Below, one piece after another: positions 1 to 7,963 of a stretch of 45,485 bases of DNA. The translations under genes and the position numbers were made by a program. The notes beneath the pieces are model-generated. The model saw only the letters and a list, made by a program, of their open reading frames with translations, made no database searches and was not told the origin of the DNA. The stretch comes from an uncultured bacterium (GTDB taxonomy: Bacteria; Bacillota; Clostridia; Lachnospirales; Lachnospiraceae), in the NCBI GenBank assembly GCA_905215775.1, contig CAJMRM010000017.1, positions 1 through 45,485 of the forward strand. The letters are read 5' to 3'. Every line of letters starts with the position of its first letter. Position 1 is the stretch's first letter.

Positions 1-59
1 AACAAAAAAAGAAAGGAAGTATGTTGTTTTTGCTTCTAACAACATCATACAAGGAAGAG

Positions 60-1004
60 ATGGAAATTAAGACGATTGAAGAACTGGGCCGCATACAGGT
101 TGAAAATAATGATTTTGCGGCGGCGTCCGACCAGGGCGAGGGGGACGTGATCCTGCGTCCGTCCTTAAACTACTGGCAGGATGCCTGGAGAAGGCTTAGA
201 AAGAACCCGGTGGCCATCCTTGCCATCGTTATGCTGGCGGCTCTCGCAGTGATGTGCGTGGTGGGGCCTGGAATGACGGGCTATGACTATGACGCTGTAA
301 GTCTTTCGGAGAAAAATGCGCTCCCCTCATCGGAGCACTGGTTTGGAACGGATAAGATGGGAAGGGATCTGTTTACCCGTGTATGGATCGGCGGACGGAT
401 CTCCATGATCCTGGGAATCGCAGGAGCTGCCATCGATATGCTCATTGGCGTGGTGTACGGCGGCGTAGCGGCGTATTTTGGAGGAAAGACCGACGCCATC
501 ATGATGCGGATCGTGGAGATCCTGGCCAGTATCCCCTATCTTCTCCTGGTGGTGCTGGTGTCCCTGATCGTAGGAAAGGGAGTCGGAAGCCTGCTGATCG
601 CCATGTGTCTCACCGGCTGGTGCCATATGGCAAGGCTGGTCCGGGGACAGGTGCTCCAGCTGAAGGACCAGGAATATCTTCTGGCCGCAAAGGCCCTGGG
701 AACGCCCTGGTATAAGGTGATCTTCCGCCATCTGATCCCCAATACCCTGGGTGTGGTCATCGTGGCCGTGACCTTCGACGTGCCTTCCTTTATTTTCGGC
801 GAGGCGTTCTTATCGTATATCGGTCTGGGCGTACAGGCTCCCATGACCAGCTGGGGCTCCCTGGCATCCAATGCCCAGCAGACCATGGCTTTTTACCCGT
901 ACCAGCTGTTTTTCCCGGCATTTTTTATCGCGCTGACCATGCTGAGCTTCCAGCTTCTGGGAGACGGTCTGCGGGATGCGCTGGATCCGAAGCTGAGACA
1001 GTAA
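60..1004 (+). CDS. ABC transporter permease, peptide/nickel DppC/OppC type
   Basis: Second inner-membrane permease of a dipeptide/oligopeptide/nickel-type importer. After a soluble N-terminal stretch a first membrane helix (VAILAIVMLAALAVMCVV) is followed by a periplasmic segment with HWFGTDKMGRDLFTR, characteristic of OppC/DppC. The BPD_transp_1 core follows, with the ATPase-coupling loop visible as AKALGTPWYKVIFRHLIPN. An in-frame ATG at 21 would add 13 hydrophobic residues and also has an AAAGGA just before it. I prefer ATG 60, preceded by AAGGAAG, because it gives the usual soluble MEIKTIEELG start. The binding protein and first permease would lie left of the window. Two ATPase genes follow at short spacing, so this is one operon. 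The substrate cannot be read from the permease. Confidence 0.92.
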   Translation: MEIKTIEELGRIQVENNDFAAASDQGEGDVILRPSLNYWQDAWRRLRKNPVAILAIVMLAALAVMCVVGPGMTGYDYDAVSLSEKNALPSSEHWFGTDKMGRDLFTRVWIGGRISMILGIAGAAIDMLIGVVYGGVAAYFGGKTDAIMMRIVEILASIPYLLLVVLVSLIVGKGVGSLLIAMCLTGWCHMARLVRGQVLQLKDQEYLLAAKALGTPWYKVIFRHLIPNTLGVVIVAVTFDVPSFIFGEAFLSYIGLGVQAPMTSWGSLASNAQQTMAFYPYQLFFPAFFIALTMLSFQLLGDGLRDALDPKLRQ

Positions 1005-1031
1005 CGATACAAGGGAAAAAGGGTGAACAAA

Positions 1032-2099
1032 ATGAATGAACAGAAAACGAATTTTGATACAGAGACAGTCAGGGACGATTCAGATGTGATCCTGGATGTG
1101 CGGAATCTGGACGTATACTTAAATACATATTCCGGCCGGATCCATGCCGTAAGGGATGTGAGCTTTACGCTGAAAAAGGGAGAGACCCTGGTGGTGGTCG
1201 GAGAATCCGGCTGCGGAAAGTCCATGACGGCCCGGGCCATCATGCAGCTTCTGCCGGAAAAGATATCAGAGGTGGGAGAACGGTCCCAGATCCTGTTTAA
1301 TGGCACGGATATTTTGAAAATGCCGGAAAAGAAGAAAGAAATCGAATTAAGGGGAAAATATATCTCCATGATCTTCCAGGATCCCACCACATTTTTAAAT
1401 CCCACCATGACCGTGGGAGAGCAGATCGCAGAGAGCCTTCTGCTCCACAGCAAGATGAAAAAGAAGGAAGCCATGGAACAGGCTCTTTCCCTTCTTAAGA
1501 TGGTAAAGATCACCAATCCCGAGAAGCGGATCCGCCAGTATCCCCATGAGCTGTCCGGCGGAATGCGCCAGAGGGTCATGATCGCCATGGCCCTGGCGTG
1601 CGAGCCGAAGATCCTGATCGCCGACGAGCCCACCACGGCTCTGGACGTGACCACCCAGGCAGATATCATGGAGCTGATCCGGGAGCTGCAGGAAAAGATG
1701 GGAACATCGGTGATCCTGGTGACCCATGACCTGGGCATCGCCGCAGAAGTAGGAGACCGGATCCAGGTCATGTATGCGGGGGAGATCATTGAGACTGGGA
1801 CTAAGAGTGAGATCTTTAAAAAGGCGGTCCATCCATATACCTGGGCGCTGATGAAATCGGTTCCATCGGCCCAGAGCCAGACTGAGGAAAAACTGTATTC
1901 CTTAAAGGGAACGCCGCCGGATCTGATCGCGTCGCCCAAGGCATGTGCCTTTGCCCCCAGATGTGAGTACTGTATGGGGATCTGCCGCCGGCTGCACCCG
2001 GTCATGGCCGCTGAATCCGAAAGCCACAGCGCCGGCTGCTGGCTGATGCATCCGGACGCTCCGAAGCCGGAACCGCTGGGGAAGGGAGGAACCATATAA
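1032..2099 (+). CDS. ABC transporter ATP-binding protein, DppD/OppD type
   Basis: First ATPase of the peptide/nickel-type importer. Walker A is GESGCGKS, the Q-loop is in MIFQDPTTFLNP, the signature is LSGGMRQR, Walker B is ILIADEPTTALD and the switch histidine is in VTHDLG. A C-terminal oligopeptide/HPY-type extension carries a cysteine cluster (CAFAPRCEYCMGICRRLHP). About 355 residues is normal for the family. A GTG at 1023 is in frame, but ATG 1032 sits 8 bases after an AAAGGG sequence and is the likelier start; both are possible. The stop overlaps the next start by one base (TAATG), implying translational coupling. Confidence 0.93.
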   Translation: MNEQKTNFDTETVRDDSDVILDVRNLDVYLNTYSGRIHAVRDVSFTLKKGETLVVVGESGCGKSMTARAIMQLLPEKISEVGERSQILFNGTDILKMPEKKKEIELRGKYISMIFQDPTTFLNPTMTVGEQIAESLLLHSKMKKKEAMEQALSLLKMVKITNPEKRIRQYPHELSGGMRQRVMIAMALACEPKILIADEPTTALDVTTQADIMELIRELQEKMGTSVILVTHDLGIAAEVGDRIQVMYAGEIIETGTKSEIFKKAVHPYTWALMKSVPSAQSQTEEKLYSLKGTPPDLIASPKACAFAPRCEYCMGICRRLHPVMAAESESHSAGCWLMHPDAPKPEPLGKGGTI

Positions 2100-3073
2100 T
2101 GGAAGAAAAACAGGTACTGGTAAGGATCGAGGATCTATGCAAATATTTCCGACTCAGCGCCAAGGAGCAGCTGAAGGCCGTGGACCACGTATCCTTTGAT
2201 ATTTACCGCAGCGAGACGGTGGGGATCGTGGGAGAATCGGGCTGCGGAAAGACGACCCTGGGACGGACGGTGCTGGGCTTGTATCCGGCTACGTCGGGCC
2301 GGGTCCTGTTTGACGGAATGGATGTCCACAGCGCCGGGAAACGGGAGCTGCGTGAATTTAAGAAGCGGGCCCAGATCATGCTCCAGGATCCCTACGCGTC
2401 CCTGAACCCCAGAATGACCGTGCGGGACATCATTGCTGAGGGGCTGGAGACACGGGGAATTTTTTCTAAGGCAGAGAAGGACGAAAGAGTCTGTGAACTC
2501 CTTTCCCTGGTGGGCTTAAGGCCGGAGTACCGCTCCCGGTATCCCCATGAATTTTCCGGCGGCCAGCGCCAGAGGATCGGGATTGCCAGAACCCTGGCTG
2601 TGGAGCCGGAGTTCATCGTCTGCGACGAGCCCATTTCTGCCCTGGACGTGTCCATCCAGGCCCAGATCGTCAACCTGTTCGGTGAACTGAAGGAAAAACT
2701 GGGGTTGACGTATCTGTTTATCGCCCATGACCTGTCCATGGTCCGCCATATCTCTGACCGGGTGGGCGTCATGTATCTGGGAATGATGGCGGAGATGGCA
2801 GACAGCCGGGAACTGTACGAGAATCCGCGCCATCCCTATACAAAGGCCCTGCTTTCTGCGATTCCCAGTACGGATCCGGACCATCCCATGAGCGGCAGGC
2901 GGATCCGGATGGAGGGGGAAGTGGGAAGCCCTGTGAACCCTCCGGCCGGGTGCCGGTTTGCCAGCCGCTGTCCGTGGGCCTCCGACCGGTGCCGGAAGGA
3001 AATGCCCATCCTGCGTCAGGTTTCTCCCGGCCATTTCTGTGCCTGCCATCTGGAAGAGGGACAGGGAACGTGA
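2099..3073 (+). CDS. ABC transporter ATP-binding protein, DppF/OppF type
   Basis: Second ATPase of the importer, forming a heterodimer with the preceding gene product. It shows Walker A GESGCGKT, Q-loop in IMLQDPYASLNPRMT, signature FSGGQRQRIGIART, Walker B FIVCDEPISALD and switch histidine in IAHDLSM. The C-terminal HPY segment has the cysteine-containing GCRFASRCPWASDRC. At 324 residues it has family length. It starts within the stop codon of the upstream gene. The nitroreductase starts 28 bases later, so it may be co-transcribed. Confidence 0.93.
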   Translation: MEEKQVLVRIEDLCKYFRLSAKEQLKAVDHVSFDIYRSETVGIVGESGCGKTTLGRTVLGLYPATSGRVLFDGMDVHSAGKRELREFKKRAQIMLQDPYASLNPRMTVRDIIAEGLETRGIFSKAEKDERVCELLSLVGLRPEYRSRYPHEFSGGQRQRIGIARTLAVEPEFIVCDEPISALDVSIQAQIVNLFGELKEKLGLTYLFIAHDLSMVRHISDRVGVMYLGMMAEMADSRELYENPRHPYTKALLSAIPSTDPDHPMSGRRIRMEGEVGSPVNPPAGCRFASRCPWASDRCRKEMPILRQVSPGHFCACHLEEGQGT

Positions 3074-3101
3074 TATAATCGAAAGAAAAAAGGAGTATGC
3101 C

Positions 3102-3881
3102 ATGAACATTTCAGAAGTCATTAAAAACAGGACGTCCTTACGGGTATATGACGACCGGATGATCGAGGATCAGGACCTGGCGAAGATCCTGGAGGCGGCA
3201 TCCCTGGCTCCCACCGCCGGGAACCAGCAGCTGTATTCCATCATCGTCATCAAAAGCCAGGAGACCAAGGATAAATTATCCGAAAGCTGCGATCACCAGC
3301 CCTTTATCGCCAAGGCCCCGGTCCTTCTGCTGTTCGTTTCAGACCAGAAAAAGTGGTTCGATTATTATCGGCTGGAGGGCTGCAGGGAGTTTTCTGAGCG
3401 GGAGCCCGGGCTTTTCTGGGAGGCTCCCAACGAGTCGGATCTGATGCTCTCCATTGAGGATACCATGATCGCGGCCCAGAACGCGGTGCTCATGGCTGAG
3501 TCCCTGGGGATCGGCTCCTGCTATATCGGGGACATCCTGGAGAATTACGAGTTCCATAAGGAGCTGTTCGGTCTGCCGGATCATGTGGTGCCCATCTCCC
3601 TGGTATGCCTGGGCTACTATAAGGAAGGCCATAAGCGGGTCCACAGAAAACGGTTCGATCAGAAATTTGTGGTATTTGAGGAAAAATATAGAGAGCTTTC
3701 CGATGACGAGCTGAAGGAAATGTTTGCGGAAAGGGCTGCGGGCTTTGTTAAGACGCCTGCCAGCTCTGCGGAAAACTTTGCCCAGGCCTTTTACCGGAGA
3801 AAAACGGGAGCGGCTTTTTCAAAAGAAATGAAGCGGTCGGTCCGCGCCATGCTGGCGGATTATATAAAGGAGTCCTGTTAG
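3102..3881 (+). CDS. nitroreductase family FMN oxidoreductase
   Basis: Predicted FMN-dependent NAD(P)H oxidoreductase of 259 residues, cytoplasmic. The N-terminal FMN-binding signature is clear: NRTSLRVYDDR at residues 9-19, then ASLAPTAGNQQ at 33-43. The middle contains the GIGSCYIGD loop typical of NfsA/NfsB-like proteins, followed by a C-terminal tail. The in-frame opening extends upstream to 2958, but AAAAGGAG at 3087-3094 sets ATG 3102 as the start. It is the last gene of the importer run and physiological substrates are unknown. The C-terminal 50 residues, rich in Lys/Arg/Phe, are not a standard nitroreductase motif. Confidence 0.88.
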   Translation: MNISEVIKNRTSLRVYDDRMIEDQDLAKILEAASLAPTAGNQQLYSIIVIKSQETKDKLSESCDHQPFIAKAPVLLLFVSDQKKWFDYYRLEGCREFSEREPGLFWEAPNESDLMLSIEDTMIAAQNAVLMAESLGIGSCYIGDILENYEFHKELFGLPDHVVPISLVCLGYYKEGHKRVHRKRFDQKFVVFEEKYRELSDDELKEMFAERAAGFVKTPASSAENFAQAFYRRKTGAAFSKEMKRSVRAMLADYIKESC

Positions 3882-3944
3882 CTCCCGTCTGGCGGTGAAC
3901 AGCGGCATTTCACAGGGAAAATCCCGGGATTCCGGCGTCTTTCC

Positions 3945-3974
3945 TTGATTTCCCGTCCGGGGATGTGGTATCAT
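3945..3974 (+). promoter_or_regulatory. sigma-A-type promoter for the MarR gene
   Basis: TTGATT at 3945-3950, an 18-base spacer and TATCAT at 3969-3974. It lies about 135 bases before the MarR start. No other element is obvious in the 228-base gap; no terminator with a T-run is visible after the nitroreductase gene. Confidence 0.55.
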
Positions 3975-4109
3975 GTCTGTGCATAGATGTGATGCCACAT
4001 TTTTTGTTTATTATATGAAATTGCTCTGTGCGGCCTCCATGGAACGGCGGAGGATACTGCCGCGGGCGGGGTATATGCAAACGGACGAAAAAGAAAGGAT
4101 CTCCTGACA

Positions 4110-4559
4110 GTGGATAAGTATGGAATCTTAAACGAGGTACTGGTGCGGCTGTTCCGCGATATTATGGATATAGAAGAAAAGGCCATCATTACGCCGGAAT
4201 TTAAGGATATCACCAACAATGATATGCATGTGATCGAGGCCATCGGCACCGGTGCGCCTAAAAATATGTCCTCCATCGCCAGGGAGCTGTCTGTGACCGT
4301 GGGAACCCTGACCATCGCCATGAACAGCCTGGTGAAAAAGGGGTATGTGGTCCGGGAACGGGGACAGGAGGACCGGAGAGTGGTCTATATTTCCCTGTCG
4401 GACCGGGGGCGGAAGGCCTTTGAGCATCATGCGCAGTTCCACCGGGAGATGATCGACGGAGTGACCGAGGATCTGAGCGAGGAGGAAATGCGGGTACTGG
4501 TGAAGGCCCTTTCCCGTCTGGACGGCTGGTTCAGGGAAAAAGAACAGCAAAATCAATGA
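4110..4559 (+). CDS. MarR-family transcriptional regulator
   Basis: A 149-residue winged-helix regulator. The helix-turn-helix is MSSIARELSVTVGTLTIAMNSLVKKGYV, followed by the wing with the MarR signature RGQEDRRVVYISLSDRGRK (about residues 83-101). Flanking helices would form the dimer interface. It starts at GTG 4110, about ten bases after AAAGGA. The sequence resembles FabT-like fatty-acid regulators, but no fab genes are in the window, so the target is unknown. No divergent partner is present; the nearest downstream gene (phosphofructokinase) has its own strong promoter. Confidence 0.88.
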   Translation: MDKYGILNEVLVRLFRDIMDIEEKAIITPEFKDITNNDMHVIEAIGTGAPKNMSSIARELSVTVGTLTIAMNSLVKKGYVVRERGQEDRRVVYISLSDRGRKAFEHHAQFHREMIDGVTEDLSEEEMRVLVKALSRLDGWFREKEQQNQ

Positions 4560-4578
4560 TTTGATTGAAATTTAACGA

Positions 4579-4607
4579 TTGAAAAAAGCTCCCGGATATC
4601 GTATAGT
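4579..4607 (+). promoter_or_regulatory. strong promoter for the PPi-type phosphofructokinase gene
   Basis: TTGAAA at 4579-4584, 17-base spacer, TATAGT at 4602-4607. Transcription would start near 4614, giving a leader of about 90 bases that ends in the strong AAGGGGG ribosome site at 4687-4693. Confidence 0.75.
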
Positions 4608-4702
4608 AGAATCCAAGTGACTTTTCAGCGGGCCCAAAAGGCCTGACCCGGCGGTGTGAGGCGCTGGAGGGTTGCAAAGAAATAGTAAGGGGGCTTTTTA
4701 AT

Positions 4703-5941
4703 ATGAAGGGAAACGTAATCGTCGGCCAGTCTGGCGGTCCGACTTCAGCCATCAACTCCAGTCTTGCAGGGGTATACAGAACAGCCATTGACCGCGGAGC
4801 AAAAAAGGTATACGGAATGCGCCACGGGATCCAGGGACTCCTGGAGGAAAAATATATCGATCTGTCCGAGCATATCCGCAACGAGCTGGACGAAGAGCTG
4901 TTAAAGAGGACGCCGGCGGCATACCTGGGTTCCTGCCGGTATAAATTACCGGAAATCCATGAAAATCCGGAAATTTTTGAAAAGATCTTCGGAATCCTGG
5001 ATAAGCTGGAGATCGAGTGCTTCATTTACATCGGCGGCAACGATTCGATGGATACCATCAAGAAACTTTCCGACTACGCCATCGTAAAGGGATACACCAC
5101 AAAGTTCATCGGCGTACCCAAGACCATTGACAACGACCTGGCACTGACCGACCACACACCGGGCTATGGAAGTGCTGCCAAGTACATCGGAACCTCCACA
5201 AAGGAGATCATCCGCGACAGCAATGCCCTGGAGTACGGAAAGGGACTTGTGACGGTCATTGAGATCATGGGCCGGAACGCCGGATGGCTCACAGGCGCAG
5301 CCGCTCTTTCCAAGGGAGAAGACTGCGAGGGACCGGATCTGATTTACCTTCCGGAGCTGGCCTTTGACGTGGAGAAATTTGTGGAGAAGGTGAGAGGCCT
5401 TCTGGAGAAAAAGCAGTCCGTTGTGGTTGCTGTTTCTGAGGGGATCCGCCTGGCAGACGGCCGCTATGTATGCGAGCTGACCGACGGCGTGGATTATGTG
5501 GACGCCTTTGGCCACAAGCAGTTAAGCGGCACCGCCAATTATCTGGCCTGCCGGATCGCCAACGAGCTGGGCTGCAAGGCAAGGGGCATCGAGCTTTCCA
5601 CTCTTCAGCGTGCCGCTTCCCATCTGGTTTCCAGGATCGACATTATCGAGGCCTACCAGGTAGGCGGTGCGGCTGTGAAGGCAGCCGACGAGGGCGATAC
5701 TGGAGAAATGGTGATCCTGGAGCGTCTTTCCGACGATCCGTACCAGTGCACCACCAGTCTGAGAAACGTCCACAAGGTTTCCAACGTGGAGAAGGTCGTT
5801 CCCAGAAAGTGGATCAACAAGGACGGCGACTATGTGACAGAGGAATTCTTAAACTATGTGAAGCCGCTGATCCAGGGTGATGTGCCGCCGATCATGGTGG
5901 ACGGAATCCCGAGACATCTGTATCACAACGATAAGTGGTAA
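4703..5941 (+). CDS. 6-phosphofructokinase, predicted pyrophosphate-dependent
   Basis: Converts fructose 6-phosphate to fructose 1,6-bisphosphate; the phosphoryl donor is probably PPi. The donor-site motif is GGNDS at residues 111-115, where the glycine diagnostic of ATP enzymes is replaced by Asp. The catalytic loop is PKTIDNDL at 139-146, with the Lys found in PPi-PFKs. The sugar-phosphate loop MGRNAGW is at 189-195. The 412-residue length fits the longer PPi-PFK group rather than the 320-residue ATP type. It has its own promoter and terminator, so it is monocistronic. A second phosphofructokinase at 37504-38589 has the opposite donor signature. Cofactor assignment is inferred from two residues. 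Confidence 0.9.
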   Translation: MKGNVIVGQSGGPTSAINSSLAGVYRTAIDRGAKKVYGMRHGIQGLLEEKYIDLSEHIRNELDEELLKRTPAAYLGSCRYKLPEIHENPEIFEKIFGILDKLEIECFIYIGGNDSMDTIKKLSDYAIVKGYTTKFIGVPKTIDNDLALTDHTPGYGSAAKYIGTSTKEIIRDSNALEYGKGLVTVIEIMGRNAGWLTGAAALSKGEDCEGPDLIYLPELAFDVEKFVEKVRGLLEKKQSVVVAVSEGIRLADGRYVCELTDGVDYVDAFGHKQLSGTANYLACRIANELGCKARGIELSTLQRAASHLVSRIDIIEAYQVGGAAVKAADEGDTGEMVILERLSDDPYQCTTSLRNVHKVSNVEKVVPRKWINKDGDYVTEEFLNYVKPLIQGDVPPIMVDGIPRHLYHNDKW

Positions 5942-5964
5942 AGAAAACGGATCATAAAAAGAGC

Positions 5965-6008
5965 AAAAAAGAACAGCCACACCTTGATTGGTGCAGCTGT
6001 TCTTTTTT
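5965..6008. terminator. bidirectional rho-independent terminator
   Basis: AAAAAAGAACAGC pairs with GCTGTTCTTTTTT, and an inner CACC/GGTG pair extends the stem. A-tract on one side and T-tract on the other let it terminate both the phosphofructokinase gene and the convergent antiporter gene. Confidence 0.9.
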
Positions 6009-6030
6009 ATGTAGATGAGACAGGACCGCC

Positions 6031-7626
6031 TTATTTCTTATGGTCTTCAGTCATGAACTTTCTGTAATTGGGATCGATGTTGTACTTCTTCATGTAGTAC
6101 TTATGAAGAACGATCTGTAAGAAGTACAGGGCAACGATACCGATCGGGATCAGCACGAACGGTGAAATTCTTGTGAAACCGAAAATGATGTACAGGACTG
6201 CGATCACGGAGATAACGGTTACAGCGTACGGAACCTGGGTTCCTACGTGTTCGATATGGTCCGCACCGGAGAAGATGGAGGCCATAACGGTCGTATCGGA
6301 TACAGGTGAGCAGTGGTCGCCGAAGATAGCGCCGGAAACAACTGCGCCAGTCATACCGGTGGAGAATGTGATATCGCCGGTGATGGCGTATCCAAGCTGG
6401 ATCGCAAGAGGAGTCATGATAGCCATGGTTCCCCAGGAAGTACCAGTTGCGAAAGCAACCAGACAGGAACATACAAGCACCAGTAACGGAAGGAGACCGG
6501 TGGGGATGTTCTCTCCTACATAAGTAGCTACGAAATCGCCAAGGCCCATGCTCTTTGTTACAGAGCCCAGGGACCATGCCAGAACCAGGATCGCACCTGT
6601 CATAGCCATCAGCTTGAAGCCGTCAACGATTGTAGTCATGGTCTCTTCAAAGGTCATGATCTTGGTAGCCAGTGCAAGCACGATACCAGTAACAGCCATA
6701 CCGAAGGAGCCCCAGTACAGAGCCTTCTGTGCGTCGCAGGCGTCAAGGATCGCCATGATGCCAGTGCCGGTACGATCCGGATTGGTGATACCAGTGTAAA
6801 GGATACCGGAGATGATGATAACAAACGCAATAACGATAGGAAGAACGAAGCACATGATCATAGGTCTTGTCTTTTTCGCTTCGCCAAGCTCGCTTCCAAC
6901 GTCTAACATCGGTTTTGCAGTCGGGCTGTTGAACTGACCGGTGGTAAGAGCACGAACCTCAGCCTTTAACATGGGGCCGTAGTCTCTTCCTGTGTACATC
7001 ATCATACCTACGAAGATCAGGGTGAAGATGGAGTACATATTGAAGGGAAGGCCGTTGATGTAAGCGCTTACAGGTGTGATGCCGGTGATTCCAGCCATGT
7101 CAAGACCCTGGCCGATCATACTGATCTGGTATGCGATCCAGTCAGAAATGAAGAATGCTGCGGCCGGAGCTGCGGTGGAGTCAAGAACATAGGAGAATTT
7201 CTCGGAAGAAATTCTGTAATCCTTACAGATGTCACGGAACACGTTTCCGTCAACGGCTGCAACCAGACAGTCATTTACGGAGCAGACCATACCAAGTCCC
7301 CAGGTTCCCAGACATACAGAACGTCTTTTTTTGAAACGTCTCTTGGCTGCCTCAGCCAGAGCGTAGCTGCCGCCCAGTCTCCAGATAAAGGCGATGCCGA
7401 CACCCATGAAGAGTGTGAAGAGGAGCAGAACGATGTTGTCTGCCATGTTTGTTGCAAGCGCATCCAGAGAATAAGATGCTGCTGCAAGAGGGTTCCAGTG
7501 GTTGATGACCAGAGCACCGGCGAAGATTCCGGCAAACATGGAGATCAATACCTGTTTGGTTGCGAAGCAAAGTCCGATTGCCACGATCGGGGGGATCAAT
7601 GCTAAAATCCCATAGTTAGCTTCCAT
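6031..7626 (-). CDS. NhaC-family Na+/H+ (or Na+/organic anion) antiporter
   Basis: Polytopic membrane protein of 531 residues with about a dozen hydrophobic segments. The NhaC/ArsB-NhaD superfamily signature GAIFGDHCSPVSDTT is present in the C-terminal half, and a related motif (MVCSVNDCLVAAVDGN) lies in the N-terminal half, as expected for an inverted-repeat fold. It starts at ATG 7626 behind a perfect GGAGGAAT. Transcription appears to come from the sigma-54 promoter at 7721-7735, which links it to the activator and the SDR/P-protein operon. Members of this family move Na+ with H+ or with organic acids (malate/lactate). In this context it could import a substrate or export an acidic product of the pathway, which is inference. 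Confidence 0.88.
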   Translation of the reverse strand: MEANYGILALIPPIVAIGLCFATKQVLISMFAGIFAGALVINHWNPLAAASYSLDALATNMADNIVLLLFTLFMGVGIAFIWRLGGSYALAEAAKRRFKKRRSVCLGTWGLGMVCSVNDCLVAAVDGNVFRDICKDYRISSEKFSYVLDSTAAPAAAFFISDWIAYQISMIGQGLDMAGITGITPVSAYINGLPFNMYSIFTLIFVGMMMYTGRDYGPMLKAEVRALTTGQFNSPTAKPMLDVGSELGEAKKTRPMIMCFVLPIVIAFVIIISGILYTGITNPDRTGTGIMAILDACDAQKALYWGSFGMAVTGIVLALATKIMTFEETMTTIVDGFKLMAMTGAILVLAWSLGSVTKSMGLGDFVATYVGENIPTGLLPLLVLVCSCLVAFATGTSWGTMAIMTPLAIQLGYAITGDITFSTGMTGAVVSGAIFGDHCSPVSDTTVMASIFSGADHIEHVGTQVPYAVTVISVIAVLYIIFGFTRISPFVLIPIGIVALYFLQIVLHKYYMKKYNIDPNYRKFMTEDHKK

Positions 7627-7720
7627 ACAAATTCCTCCTTTTTAGTGACTGTGCGAGAGAAAAGTCTCCGGCTGCTTCTCCGTGACACAGTCTGATTAAC
7701 TTTGTTACTGTATTATTTAA

Positions 7721-7735
7721 GCAATTTTTGTGCCG
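7721..7735 (-). promoter_or_regulatory. sigma-54 (-24/-12) promoter for the antiporter gene
   Basis: Reading leftward, CGGCACAAAAATTGCTT shows the invariant GG at 7734-7733 and GC at 7722-7721 separated by exactly ten bases. It retains GGCAC and TTGC of the RpoN consensus. The start would be near 7710, about 85 bases before the antiporter ATG. Confidence 0.82.
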
Positions 7736-7873
7736 AAACCAGACAAAAATTATAAAAAGTGTACAAAAACACAGGGGAGTCAAAGGGAATATTGATAGAA
7801 AGGCCCTATTTTATAGGAAAAACAAATGTCTGCGGGAAGGGATAAAAAGCATTGGAAAAAATTGAAGGGAGAC

Positions 7874-7897
7874 TGACAGGGATTGACAGAAATGACA
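7874..7897. promoter_or_regulatory. candidate upstream activator site, TGACA repeats
   Basis: TGACA occurs at 7874, 7884 and 7893, spaced about one helical turn. The block is 140-163 bases upstream of the GG of the antiporter's -24 element. A related array lies upstream of the SDR operon, so both are candidate binding sites for the sigma-54 activator. Confidence 0.5.
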
Positions 7898-7912
7898 AAA
7901 TGAATATTATTT

Positions 7913-7926
7913 GCCATTTTAGTGCC
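7913..7926 (-). promoter_or_regulatory. second sigma-54-like site
   Basis: Leftward, TTGGCACTAAAATGGCAA has GG at 7926-7925 and GC at 7914-7913 with ten bases between. The -24 half is perfect; the -12 half is TGGC rather than TTGC. It directly follows the activator's terminator and would give a roughly 270-base antiporter leader. Confidence 0.4.
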
Positions 7927-7928
7927 AA

Positions 7929-7963
7929 AAATTGACTGGAGTTGGAAATCCAGTCAATTTTTT
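7929..7963. terminator. terminator of the sigma-54 activator gene
   Basis: ATTGACTGGA and TCCAGTCAAT form a long stem around a short loop, with A/T runs on both sides. The activator's TGA stop (7954-7956) lies inside the stem. It could work in both directions. Confidence 0.8.

Larger units (their letters stand above)
7627..7953. other. intergenic region between antiporter and activator genes
   Basis: 327 bases with no convincing ORF. It holds the sigma-54 promoter (7721-7735), a TGACA triplet array (7874-7897), a second -24/-12-like site (7913-7926) and most of the activator's terminator. The remainder is AT-rich. Confidence 0.7.

Noticed and set aside
893..2095. Long open frame antisense to the DppD-type ATPase gene
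   Set aside because: It mirrors the codon pattern of a well-supported ATPase, has no ribosome site and its product resembles no protein.
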